A DNA stretch of 64,000 bases, from contig NZ_MPKW01000022.1 in NCBI RefSeq assembly GCF_009729415.1, positions 177,712-241,711 on the forward strand. Direction: 5' to 3'. Numbering within the stretch: position 1 is the stretch's first letter; each line of letters starts with the position of its first letter. Position numbers and translations under genes: made by a program. Origin of the DNA: Mycolicibacterium sp. CBMA 234 (GTDB lineage: Bacteria; Actinomycetota; Actinomycetes; Mycobacteriales; Mycobacteriaceae). Shown in pieces: positions 19,152 through 28,106 of the stretch. The notes under the pieces are model-generated. The model made no database searches, was not told the origin of the DNA, and saw only the letters and a program-made list of their open reading frames with translations.

Positions 19152-19217
19152 TGGGTGCAGCGCATCTACGCCGGCGCCAACGAGGTCATGAAATCGATCA
19201 TCGCGCGAGCGCAGTGA
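19152..19217 (+). pseudogene. Acyl-CoA dehydrogenase C-terminal remnant (fadE35-like)
   Basis: These 21 codons and their TGA read WVQRIYAGANEVMKSIIARA plus Gln, a near-perfect match to the universal C-terminal end of acyl-CoA dehydrogenases (QRIYGGTNEIMKEIIGR type). Upstream, the same frame quickly turns into unrelated residues and no dehydrogenase sequence is seen. In M. tuberculosis the plus-strand gene between embB and accD4 is fadE35 (Rv3797), so position and strand both fit a stump of that gene. It sits between the narG promoter region and the convergent hydrolase gene, and appears to mark the edge of the nar insertion. No function is expected. Confidence 0.7.
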
Positions 19218-19221
19218 GGAG

Positions 19222-20148
19222 TTATGGCGTCCCGATGAAGTCGACGCCGGCCAGAATCGCTGGCCGGTGTCGCAGAATCCGGTAGTGCGCCAACCGCCCC
19301 AGACCCTTGGTGGTCTCCAGCCGCGAGTCGGGCCAGGCCTTCACGATCTCTTCGCTCTCCGAGTAGAGGCTGTCCGGATCGTCCGGATCATGAATCACGA
19401 GCAGCGGTCGATCGCCGGCCCGCGCGGCCAACGCCGTGATGTCGGTGTCGAGCAGTGGCACCCCGAGCCGCCGGTCGAGGCGTCGGTGCAACCGGTCCCG
19501 AATCCGTCGCCCGAAGTTGTGCCGGTCAGCGAAAACATCCAGGTACCAGTTGAATTCGCCCATCGGCGCGAGGAAGACCAACCGCTCGGCCGCGGCGCCC
19601 CGCGCCACCGCCAGCGCGGCCGCCTTGGCTCCCAGGGAATGGCCGATGACGGTGTGCGCCGGACCGTGCTTCGCGATGACGGCCCGCACGGCTTCCGCGC
19701 ATTCGACGATGGTGCTGCGGCCGGGCGCAAGCGCACCCGGCTCGGAATCGTTGTGGCTCGGAAGGTCGAAGGCGATGACCCGATATCCCTCCGCCACAAG
19801 CGGTTTCACGAACACCGCCATGTGCGCCCGGCACCCACCCCACCCGTGCACCAGGTACACCAGCGGGCCAGAACCCCAGAATTCACCGGCGATCCGGTGC
19901 CCGTCCCAGGACGCTTCGAAAGGCGTGCTGGCCGGCACCCCCGGCGGCATCTTGGTACTCAAGTCGACATCCGGCACCGTGCACCACAATTCGGTCGCCC
20001 AGCGGGCACCGATCGCCGGCGCGAGCCGCTCCAACCACCAGAAGGCCCGGCGCACTCGCGGCGAGACCGGCGGGTGAACACCAGAGTCGTTGTCCGCGAC
20101 CGCATCCTCGTTCCGGCTGTCCGCCGCACCCGATCCCGTCAATGCCAT
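19222..20148 (-). CDS. Alpha/beta hydrolase
   Basis: The 308-residue product has the alpha/beta-hydrolase layout. An oxyanion-region motif VYLVHGWGGCRAHM is followed by the nucleophile elbow VIGHSLGAKAA, an acid-bearing strand LLVIHDPDDPDS and a late His in GLGRLAHYRILRH. Substrate is unknown; carboxylesterase or lipase activity is the general expectation. No signal peptide is visible, so it should be cytoplasmic. The start is taken as ATG 20148 (MALTGSGAADSRNED); the frame stays open further upstream inside the RDD gene. It overlaps the RDD gene's stop by about 10 bases and is the last gene of a run on the minus strand that begins with fadD32. Confidence 0.85.
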   Translation of the reverse strand: MALTGSGAADSRNEDAVADNDSGVHPPVSPRVRRAFWWLERLAPAIGARWATELWCTVPDVDLSTKMPPGVPASTPFEASWDGHRIAGEFWGSGPLVYLVHGWGGCRAHMAVFVKPLVAEGYRVIAFDLPSHNDSEPGALAPGRSTIVECAEAVRAVIAKHGPAHTVIGHSLGAKAAALAVARGAAAERLVFLAPMGEFNWYLDVFADRHNFGRRIRDRLHRRLDRRLGVPLLDTDITALAARAGDRPLLVIHDPDDPDSLYSESEEIVKAWPDSRLETTKGLGRLAHYRILRHRPAILAGVDFIGTP

Positions 20149-20561
20149 GCGTAAACCACCTTGGTACGAAAAACTATGTCCTGCAACGACCTTCGCCGCC
20201 GGTCCACCACGACCCACAACAGCCCTACCGGAAACAGCACGCAGGCCACGGCGCGCAAGAACGCGCGCACTGGCGCCAGCCGTTCGCGGCGCAGGCCGGT
20301 GACGCGCAGACCCATCACGACCGAGCCCACCGTACTACCCGACACCACCCAGCACCCGGTGAGATACAGCACCGAGACGACGCACGTCATTGCCGTCGAG
20401 TAGAGGAACGACACGGTCCCCACGTGAAACATGATGGGGCGAAACATGAACTCGGCCAACCGCAAGCCGCCGTAGACCAGACCCAGCAGTGCGCCGACCA
20501 CGAGGAAATCCATCACGGCAGCCGCACCCCGGCTGACGATCCCGGCGCCCCGGTCGGTCAT
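20139..20561 (-). CDS. RDD family membrane protein
   Basis: This 140-residue protein has the RDD layout: RGAAAVMDFLVVGALLG at the N-terminus, a central hydrophobic hairpin, then GSTVGSVVMGLRV and finally VVVDRRRRSLQDIVFRTKVVY. RDD proteins are small multi-helix membrane proteins; some are linked to ion exchange but most are uncharacterised. The ATG overlaps the stop of the preceding gene as ATGA, and its own stop overlaps the next start, so the three genes after accD4 look co-translated. The link to mycolate synthesis is by position only. Confidence 0.85.
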   Translation of the reverse strand: MTDRGAGIVSRGAAAVMDFLVVGALLGLVYGGLRLAEFMFRPIMFHVGTVSFLYSTAMTCVVSVLYLTGCWVVSGSTVGSVVMGLRVTGLRRERLAPVRAFLRAVACVLFPVGLLWVVVDRRRRSLQDIVFRTKVVYAWH

Positions 20562-21004
20562 GTGCGGTCCCGTCCCAGCAATCGGTCGACGAATCCCGAG
20601 ATCGCATCGTCCGCCCGCTCGCCCTGAGTACGGACGTCGGACATCACCTCGGCCGTCATCGAGTCCGTGGACTGCCGGATGACGGCCTCGAGGTCGATGC
20701 CGTCGATCACCTCGTTGGTGAGCCCGATCAGATCGACACGCTGACGCACCAATTGGTTGAGGTCGAGCTCGTCAAGGACCAGCTCGACGACCTCAGTGGC
20801 GACACCGGCGATCAGCGCCTTGATGGGCCCCAGCGCCCGCTCGCCGCGGTTCACCAGGTCGGATTGCGTGCGGCGCAACAGATCTCCGACGATCGGCAGG
20901 CGCTCCGCACCGCGGTACACCGCAGCCGCCCCGCCGGCGACCGTCGCCGCCACCCCGGCGACGAGCAGCACCGCAGAGTTCGGAGGAGAACCAGACTCGG
21001 TCAC
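20558..21004 (-). CDS. Hypothetical membrane-anchored protein after accD4
   Basis: The 148-residue product has one N-terminal hydrophobic segment (AVLLVAGVAATVAGGAAAVY) followed by a long, mostly helical, acidic region with LVLDELDLNQLVRQRVDLIGL and EVIDGIDLEAVIRQSTDSM. The repeated pattern of charged and Leu/Val residues suggests amphipathic helices or a coiled coil on one side of the membrane. I do not recognise a named family. It lies 30 bases after accD4 on the same strand and overlaps the RDD gene as ATGA, so it is probably transcribed with the mycolate operon. Confidence 0.75.
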   Translation of the reverse strand: MTESGSPPNSAVLLVAGVAATVAGGAAAVYRGAERLPIVGDLLRRTQSDLVNRGERALGPIKALIAGVATEVVELVLDELDLNQLVRQRVDLIGLTNEVIDGIDLEAVIRQSTDSMTAEVMSDVRTQGERADDAISGFVDRLLGRDRT

Positions 21005-21034
21005 CGCGCGTCGCCTTCAATTACTCGCGAAAGA

Positions 21035-22609
21035 TCAGAGTGGCGTCAGGCCGTGCTTGCGCGCCACGCGGTCGTGCTTCTGCTTGTCGCGCAACAACTT
21101 CAGCGACTTGCGTAGCAGCAACCGGGTCTCGTGCGGCTGGATGACGGCATCGATGTAGCCACGCTCGGCGGCGGTCCACGGAATCGCCAGATTGGCGTTG
21201 TAGCCCTCGATGAAGTCGGCCTTGATCTTCTGCACCTCAGGTGCGTTCGGATCGGGGAAGCGCTTAACCAGCAGCTGCGCCGCACCTTGGGCGCCGATCA
21301 CCGCGATACGCGCGGTGGGCCAGGCGAAGTTCAGGTCGGCCGTCAGCTGCTTCGAGCCCATCACGGCGTACCCGCCGCCGTAGGCCTTGCGAATGACGAA
21401 CGTCACCTTCGGCACGTCCGCCTCGACGATCGCGTTGAAGAAGCGGCCACCACGCTTGATGATTCCGCCCGTCTCCTCCGCGACACCAGGCAGGGCGCCA
21501 GGCGTGTCGACGACGAAGACCAAAGGCAGATTGAAGGAGTCGCAGAACCGGATGAAGCCGGCAGCCTTGTCGGAGGCCTCGTTGCCGATAGCGCCCGCCA
21601 TGAACATCGGCTGGTTCGCGATGACGCCGACGGGTCGGCCGTCGACCCGGGCGAACGCAGTGATCATCTCCGGAGAGCGCTGTTCGGCGATCTCGAAGAC
21701 GTCGCCGTCGTCGAACATGCGCAGCAGGATGTCCATCATGTCGTAGCCGGCGTTGTCGGCGTCCGGCACGATCTTGTCCAGCTCGAAGTCGCTCGGAGTC
21801 AGCTCGGGCTCCAGACCCGGGTTGACTGTCGGCGCGTCGTCAAACATGTTGGCGGGCAAGAAGCTCAGGTATTCGCGCACGTACTGGAACGCGGCTGCCT
21901 CGTCTTCGACGACCTTGTGGATGTTGCCGCGCTGAGCCTGGACGTCCGCGCCACCTAGCTCATCGAAGGACACGTCCTCGCCGGTGACGTCCTTGATGAC
22001 GTCCGGCCCGGTGATGAACATGTAACCCTGGTCCCGCACCGCGACCAGGAGGTCGGTCTGGATCGGCGAGTACACCGCACCACCGGCGCACTTGCCGAGG
22101 ATGATCGAGATTTCCGGCACCATGCCGCGCAGCATTTCGTGACGACGCCCCAGCTCGGCGTACCAGGCCAGCGAGGTCACCGCGTCCTGGATGCGGGCGC
22201 CGGCGGAGTCGTTGATGCCGATGATCGGGCAGCCGACCATGGCCACCCACTCCATCAGCTTCGCGACCTTGCGGCCGAACATCTCGCCGACCGAGCCCTG
22301 GAACACCGTCTGGTCGTGGCTGAACACCGCGACCGGGCGGCCGTCGATGGTGGCGTGGCCGGTCACCACACCGTCGCCGTAGAGCGCGTTCGGGTCACCC
22401 GGCGTCTTGCACAGCGCGCCGATCTCGAAGAAGCTGCCCGGGTCGACCAGCGCATGGATGCGGGCGCGGGCGCTCGGGATGCCCTTCTTCTCACGCTTGG
22501 CGACGGCCTTCTCGCCGCCGGGTTCCTTTGCCAGCTCCAGCTTTTCGCGAAGCTCGGCCAGCTTCTCAGCCGTAGTGGACGGGCTGCGCGGGGCAGTTGT
22601 CTCGGTCAC
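21035..22609 (-). CDS. accD4: Acyl-CoA carboxylase carboxyltransferase subunit AccD4
   Basis: AccD4 is the carboxyltransferase beta subunit of the long-chain acyl-CoA carboxylase that makes the carboxylated alpha-branch substrate for Pks13. The 524-residue protein has two crotonase-like halves. Carboxybiotin and acyl-CoA oxyanion sites are visible as Gly-rich turns, GKCAGGAVYSPIQTD in the N half and VIRKAYGGGYAVMGSK in the C half. It also has GINDSAGARIQDAV and VDTPGALPGVAEETGG. The start is GTG 22609 with AGGAG upstream. It follows pks13 by 11 bases in the conserved order fadD32-pks13-accD4. The partner alpha subunit (AccA3 type) is not in the window. Confidence 0.95.
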   Translation of the reverse strand: MTETTAPRSPSTTAEKLAELREKLELAKEPGGEKAVAKREKKGIPSARARIHALVDPGSFFEIGALCKTPGDPNALYGDGVVTGHATIDGRPVAVFSHDQTVFQGSVGEMFGRKVAKLMEWVAMVGCPIIGINDSAGARIQDAVTSLAWYAELGRRHEMLRGMVPEISIILGKCAGGAVYSPIQTDLLVAVRDQGYMFITGPDVIKDVTGEDVSFDELGGADVQAQRGNIHKVVEDEAAAFQYVREYLSFLPANMFDDAPTVNPGLEPELTPSDFELDKIVPDADNAGYDMMDILLRMFDDGDVFEIAEQRSPEMITAFARVDGRPVGVIANQPMFMAGAIGNEASDKAAGFIRFCDSFNLPLVFVVDTPGALPGVAEETGGIIKRGGRFFNAIVEADVPKVTFVIRKAYGGGYAVMGSKQLTADLNFAWPTARIAVIGAQGAAQLLVKRFPDPNAPEVQKIKADFIEGYNANLAIPWTAAERGYIDAVIQPHETRLLLRKSLKLLRDKQKHDRVARKHGLTPL

Positions 22610-22620
22610 GGTTCTCCTAC

Positions 22621-25600
22621 CTACTTGCCGGCCTGGATCTGGTTGATGGCTTGGCTCATGTGGGCGCCAACCTTGGCAATGTACGGCTCATCGATCGCCT
22701 GGATGTGCTCGCCGCCGATATTCACGACCTCGAGATTGGGGACGAACTCACCCCAACCGCCGTCGGGCTGCCGCGTCGCATATGCAGGCTCGAAGGTGAT
22801 CGCGTCGTCCTGGTAGCGATCCGCCATGTAGAGCACGACCCGCCCGTCATACGGCTTGATGTCGACGACGTCGAGGGCGCGGTTGTCGAGGTATGACGTG
22901 CGCTGGTGCTCGACGATGCCACCGGGAATCTGTACGCCGGCGTCCTTGACGGCATTCAGCACGAACTGCACCTGGCCGGCGTCGTCGAGGACTTCGAGCT
23001 CCTCGTACGGGATCGCCGGGATTTGCACGTTGAACGTCTTCTCGGCGAACTTGGCGTAGCGATCCCAACGCTGTCGGGTGCCTTCCGTGGACGTGTCGAT
23101 CGGCGTGCCCGGCCGGACGCAGTCGATGTTGCCCACGAGGGCCACGTCGGCGCCGGCCTGCTTGAGCCCGATCGCGCAGGCGTAGGCGAGCGCGCCGCCC
23201 AGCGACCACCCGGCCAGGATGAAGGGCTTGCCCTTCTTGCCATCGACCCAGCCGTTGAGCTCCAACAGCTTTGGCACGTACTGCGTCGCGCGCTCCTCGA
23301 TGGTGCCCTCGACCCGCTCCAGGCCGATCATCGGCGTACCCGCCGGCAGGCGGTTCAGCAGCGGTTCGTAGACGACGGTCGAGCCACCGGCGGCGTGGAA
23401 CACGAACACCGGAATCTGGTCGTCATTTTCGGCAGCGCGGATGACGCGGACGAAACCGTCGAGCTCACCGGACTCCAGGAACTCGCGGACCGTCGTCGAC
23501 AGCTCCTCGATGGTCTGCGCCTTCTTGACGTCGTCGGCCGTGATGGTGCCCTCGACCCGCTCGGAGAGGCGCGTCGCCATCTTCTCGGCCTGCTCGTCGG
23601 TGATCGACGGCAGCGCGTTGAAGATGCCGCCCGGCGACTTGCCAGTGACGATCGCCCACGTCGCGAACGTGACGCGCTCTGATGCATCGCGCGGCGGCAC
23701 ATCGGAATTCAGCGCGTCGGCGACGGCCTTCTGGTTCAGCACCTCAGCCGCGACCGCGGTCGCACTCTTCGCCGGCTGGGCCGCAGCCGGGCCCGACGGG
23801 TTTGTCGGCGGCGGCGGGACGGCCGGGCCGGACGGGTTGGTCGGGGGCGGCGGGATGTCGGCCGGGGCCTCTTCGTCCTTGGCTGCGAGCGGATGACCGG
23901 CCTCGGCCAGCTTGGCCTCCAGCTCGGCGACAGTCGTTGCGCCACCAAGCATTTCGGCCTGCGCAGCGGCGATCTCCTCGGAGGACTGCCCCTTCTGCGC
24001 CTCGGCCAGTTCTTCGACCTCGTCGCGGTGCTCGATCGCGTACTCGATCAGCTTCTGCACCGCATACAGGTTGGCGTCGCGGACCGCGGTCAGCTGGATC
24101 GGCGGCAGGTCGAAGTCGTACTCGACACGGTTCTTGATCCGGACCGCCATCAGCGAGTCCAGACCCAGCTCGATCAGCGGGACCTCCCACGGCAGGTCCT
24201 CGGGCTCGTAGCCCATGGCCCCACCGACGATGGCACCCAGCCGGACCGCGATGGTCTCACCGGAGTCCGGCGACCACTTCTTGAAACCGGCAGCCAGACC
24301 GGCGCCCGCGGTCAGGTTGTCCTGCAGGATGGCGGCGTCGTCTTCGGGTTCCGGTGCGGCCAAGCCACTTTCGGCCACCGCGGCACTCGCGCCGACAGCC
24401 GTCGGCAGGGCCGCGCCACCCATGGCGACCGGCAGCGCCGCGCCGTCACCACCGCGGCTGACGACCGCGTCGAAGACCAACGTGAACGACTCCCCCATGC
24501 GGGCGTGCACCTGCACGGTGCCACCGCCGGGATGACGGGTCAGGGTGGTGACCAGACGCGAACCCTCACCCGGAATGGCGCGTTGCTCGAAGGCGGTCAG
24601 GCGGGCATCCGGAAGCACCTGCGCCGCAGCGGCTTTCACCAGAGCGGACAGCGCGGCAGCGTCGACCTCGCCGCGGGGGCCGTACTCCCACACGTGGCGG
24701 CCATCCGGGGTGGCGACGTGGCTACCCGGCGCGATGGCCGAGCTGTCCGCGGTGAAGTTTGCGTCCAGCCAGTGCGGCTTGCGCTTGAAGCGCGTCGGCG
24801 GGATGGGCGCGTAGTCCACGGCCGGGTCTTCGGCGGGCGAGAACAGCGTCCGGAAGTCCAGGTCATGGCCGTGCACGAACAGCTGCGCCATGGCACTGGT
24901 CATCGAGTCGACCTCGTCCTGCTTGCGGGCGAGGGTCGCGATCAGCTGACCGTCATGCAGGCCGGCCGACATGGTGGTGAGCCCAACCTGCATGAGCGCC
25001 ACCGGGTTCGGGGCCAGCTCCAGGAAGGTGGTGTGCCCGTTGTCGACGGCGTTGCGGATGCCGTGGGTGAAGTAGACGCTGTGCCGCAGCCCCTTCTTCC
25101 AGTAGTCGACATCGTGGATCGGGTCGCTGCCGGCACGCAGGAAGCTGCCCTCGTGGACCGTCGAGTAGTAGCCGGTGGCCAGTGGCTGCGGCTCGATGCC
25201 CTGGATCTCCGCCAACAGCTCGCCGAGCAGCGGGTCCATCTGCTGAGTGTGGCTGGCGCCCTTGGTCTGCATCTTGCGGGCGAACTTGCCCTCGGCCTCG
25301 GCCCGGGCGATGATCGCGTCGACCTGCTCCGGCGGACCGCCGATGACGGTCTGGGTCGGGGCGGCGTAGACGCACACCTCGAGGCCCGGGAAGTCGGCGA
25401 AGACCGTCTTGATCTCCTCGGCCGAGTACTCGACCAGCGCCATCAGGCGGATGTACTCGCCGAACAGCATGGCCTCGCCCTCACCCATGAGGTGGGCGCG
25501 CGAGCAGATGGTCCGGGTGGCGTCGGCCAGCGACAGGCCACCGGAGAAGTAGGCCGCAGCCGCTTCACCGAGCGACTGGCCAACCACCGCACCGGGTTTC

Positions 25601-28056
25601 GCGCCGTGCGCCTTCAGCAGCTCACCGAGCGCGATCTGCAGCGCGAAGATGACGGTCTGCACGACCTCGATGGGGTATTCGCAGGTCTCGTTGGTGTAGT
25701 CGATGGCGTCATCGAGGATCAGCTCGACGACGGAGTAACCGCGCTCGTCCTGGATGTGGGCGTCGACCTTGTTGATCCACTCCGCGAAGATCGGATCGTT
25801 CAGGTACAGGCTCTTGCCCATCTTGCGGTGCTGGGCACCGAAACCGGCGAGCACCCACACCGGGCCGCTGGTGACGGGACCGTCGGCGGCCAGCACCAGC
25901 GGGTTCTGCTTCCCCTCGGCCAGGGCGCGCAGGCCCTTGACCGCTTCGTCGTGGTCGTGCGCCAAAATCACTGCGCGCGAACGGCCGTGGTTGCGGCGCG
26001 ACAGCGAACGGCCGATGGACTCCAGCGAATGGGACCGGCCCGACTCACTGTCGATCCAGTCCGCCAGCTCGGCGGCGGCGGTCTTCTTGCGCGAGGTCAG
26101 GAAGCCAGAAACCGCAAGCGGCACAATGCGCTTGACCGGCTCGGCAGATTCCAGCTCGGCACGGGCCGCTTCGATCAGCTCCAGCGCCCGCTCGGTCAGG
26201 CCGGGGAGCTCTGGCTCATCGTCGGTCTCGTAGCCGTAGAACTCGGCGTCACCGCGATTGTCATCTTCCTCGTCGATGAACTCGCCGTACTCGTCCATCT
26301 TGACGCCGCCGACGTAGACGGCGCCCGCATCTGAAGACGACTTCTCTTCAGCCACAACCTCTTTAGGCTCCGGCTCGACGAGATCACTGGGCAGCACCTG
26401 GCGCATGACGAGGTGCGCGTTAGCGCCACCGAAACCGAACCCGGAGACACCGGCGACAGCGTGGCCGCTGTAGCGCGGCCAGTCCGACAGCTCGGCGTTG
26501 ACCTTGAGGTGTTCCTTGTCGAAGTCGATGTACGGGTTGGGGCCCGCGTAGTTGATCGACGCCGGCAGCTTGTCGTGGTACAGCGCCAGCGTCATCTTCG
26601 CGACGCTGGCCGCACCCGCGGCCGACTCCAGGTGTCCCACATTGGATTTCACCGCACCCAGCAGTGCCGGCTTGTCAGCGGCGCGGCCACGGCCCACGAC
26701 GCGACCGAGCGCGTCGGCCTCGATCGGGTCACCCAGGATGGTGCCGGTGCCGTGCGCCTCGATGTAGTCGACGGTCTTGGGATCGATGCCGGCGTCCCGG
26801 TAAGCCTTGCGCAGCACCGCTTCCTGAGCGTCAGGGTTGGGGGCCAGCATGCCGTTGGAGCGGCCGTCGTGGTTGATGGCCGAACCGGCGATGACGGCGA
26901 GAATCTCGTCACCGTCGCGGCGGGCGTCGGCGACGCGCTTGAGCACGACCATGCCGCCGCCCTCGGAACGGGCGTAACCGTCGGCGTCGGAGCTGAACGA
27001 CTTGATGCGGCCGTCCGGCGCCAGGACGCCGCCGACCATGTCGAAGCCGACCGTCACCATCGGGGTCACCAGAGCGTTGACGCCACCGGCGAGGACCACG
27101 CTGGCCTCACCGGAACGCAGCGCCTTCACGCCCTCGTGGATCGCGACCAGCGACGAGGAACACGCGGTGTCGATGGTCATCGACGGCCCACGGAAGTCGA
27201 AGAAGTACGAAACCCGGTTGGCGATGATGGAACTCGCGGTGCCGGTGATGGCGTACGGGTGCGTGATCGACGGATCGGAGACCGACAGGAAGCTGTAGTC
27301 GTTGGTCGAGCTGCCGACGAACACACCGACCGACTCACCACGCAGCGCCGACGCCGGGATGCGGGCGAATTCCAGTGCTTCCCAGGCCAATTCGAGCGCC
27401 ATCCGCTGCTGCGGATCGATGTTGTCGGCTTCCATCTTGGCCAGCGCGAAGAACTCGGCGTCGAAGCCCTTGATGTCCGACAGGTACCCACCGCGGGTGC
27501 GGGCCTCGGCCACGCGTTCGGCGATCCGGGGCTCGGACAGGAACTCTGCCCAGCGGCCCTCGGGCAGATCGGTGATGGCGTCGCGGCCTTCCAGCAGCGC
27601 CTGCCACATCTCGTCCGGGGTGTTCATGTCACCCGGGAAGCGGGTGGCCAAACCGACGACGGCGATGTTCATCGCGTCGTCGTCGGCGTCGCGGGACCAG
27701 TCCTCGCTCTCGTCGAGCTCTACTTCGGGCTCACCTTCGACGATGACCTGGGCCAGCGACTCGATGGTCGGGTGCCGGAACAACACCGTGGCGTTCAGCG
27801 TGACCCCGGTGAGGTCCTCGATGTCGCTGGCCATGGCCACCCCGTCGCGCGAGGACAGACCCAGCTCGACCAGCGGGGTGCTCTCACTGATCGTGTCGGC
27901 CGACTGACCCGTGGCGTTGGCCACCGCCTGCCGCAGCCACGCGCGCATCTCCGGCACGGAGATGCCATTGGCCCGTGAGGCAGCCGCGCTCTGGGACCCC
28001 TCCTGCGGCGAAGTGTCGAGTTCGTTCGAATTGTCTTCGGTGTCAGTCATTTTCAC
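22621..28056 (-). CDS. pks13: Mycolic acid condensing polyketide synthase Pks13
   Basis: Pks13 condenses the meromycolyl and carboxylated alpha chains into the mycolate beta-keto ester. The 1811-residue protein has five domains in the known order. The N-terminal ACP has its Ser at 69 in ELGLSSRDG. The ketosynthase has C299 in DTACSSSL plus HGTGT and NVGHLES. The acyltransferase has S828 in VGQSLGEAAAA, the second ACP has S1301 in ELGLDSLMAV, and the thioesterase has S1618 in AGWSLGG. Between the second ACP and the thioesterase is a Pro-rich linker with two copies of PPPPTNPSGPA. GTG 28056 is listed as the start, though ATG 28050 is equally possible. It is about 80 residues longer than I recall for M. 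tuberculosis, partly from this linker. Confidence 0.97.
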   Translation of the reverse strand: MKMTDTEDNSNELDTSPQEGSQSAAASRANGISVPEMRAWLRQAVANATGQSADTISESTPLVELGLSSRDGVAMASDIEDLTGVTLNATVLFRHPTIESLAQVIVEGEPEVELDESEDWSRDADDDAMNIAVVGLATRFPGDMNTPDEMWQALLEGRDAITDLPEGRWAEFLSEPRIAERVAEARTRGGYLSDIKGFDAEFFALAKMEADNIDPQQRMALELAWEALEFARIPASALRGESVGVFVGSSTNDYSFLSVSDPSITHPYAITGTASSIIANRVSYFFDFRGPSMTIDTACSSSLVAIHEGVKALRSGEASVVLAGGVNALVTPMVTVGFDMVGGVLAPDGRIKSFSSDADGYARSEGGGMVVLKRVADARRDGDEILAVIAGSAINHDGRSNGMLAPNPDAQEAVLRKAYRDAGIDPKTVDYIEAHGTGTILGDPIEADALGRVVGRGRAADKPALLGAVKSNVGHLESAAGAASVAKMTLALYHDKLPASINYAGPNPYIDFDKEHLKVNAELSDWPRYSGHAVAGVSGFGFGGANAHLVMRQVLPSDLVEPEPKEVVAEEKSSSDAGAVYVGGVKMDEYGEFIDEEDDNRGDAEFYGYETDDEPELPGLTERALELIEAARAELESAEPVKRIVPLAVSGFLTSRKKTAAAELADWIDSESGRSHSLESIGRSLSRRNHGRSRAVILAHDHDEAVKGLRALAEGKQNPLVLAADGPVTSGPVWVLAGFGAQHRKMGKSLYLNDPIFAEWINKVDAHIQDERGYSVVELILDDAIDYTNETCEYPIEVVQTVIFALQIALGELLKAHGAKPGAVVGQSLGEAAAAYFSGGLSLADATRTICSRAHLMGEGEAMLFGEYIRLMALVEYSAEEIKTVFADFPGLEVCVYAAPTQTVIGGPPEQVDAIIARAEAEGKFARKMQTKGASHTQQMDPLLGELLAEIQGIEPQPLATGYYSTVHEGSFLRAGSDPIHDVDYWKKGLRHSVYFTHGIRNAVDNGHTTFLELAPNPVALMQVGLTTMSAGLHDGQLIATLARKQDEVDSMTSAMAQLFVHGHDLDFRTLFSPAEDPAVDYAPIPPTRFKRKPHWLDANFTADSSAIAPGSHVATPDGRHVWEYGPRGEVDAAALSALVKAAAAQVLPDARLTAFEQRAIPGEGSRLVTTLTRHPGGGTVQVHARMGESFTLVFDAVVSRGGDGAALPVAMGGAALPTAVGASAAVAESGLAAPEPEDDAAILQDNLTAGAGLAAGFKKWSPDSGETIAVRLGAIVGGAMGYEPEDLPWEVPLIELGLDSLMAVRIKNRVEYDFDLPPIQLTAVRDANLYAVQKLIEYAIEHRDEVEELAEAQKGQSSEEIAAAQAEMLGGATTVAELEAKLAEAGHPLAAKDEEAPADIPPPPTNPSGPAVPPPPTNPSGPAAAQPAKSATAVAAEVLNQKAVADALNSDVPPRDASERVTFATWAIVTGKSPGGIFNALPSITDEQAEKMATRLSERVEGTITADDVKKAQTIEELSTTVREFLESGELDGFVRVIRAAENDDQIPVFVFHAAGGSTVVYEPLLNRLPAGTPMIGLERVEGTIEERATQYVPKLLELNGWVDGKKGKPFILAGWSLGGALAYACAIGLKQAGADVALVGNIDCVRPGTPIDTSTEGTRQRWDRYAKFAEKTFNVQIPAIPYEELEVLDDAGQVQFVLNAVKDAGVQIPGGIVEHQRTSYLDNRALDVVDIKPYDGRVVLYMADRYQDDAITFEPAYATRQPDGGWGEFVPNLEVVNIGGEHIQAIDEPYIAKVGAHMSQAINQIQAGK

Positions 28057-28106
28057 TGTTCACTTTCGCCGCCGGACCGGGTAGGTCGGGCCCGGGATAG
28101 AGGAGT

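Noticed and set aside
23893..26334. 813-codon open frame on the plus strand antisense to pks13
   Set aside because: Composition is that of a complementary shadow of pks13 (rich in Arg, Gln, Val and His), and it lacks recognisable motifs.
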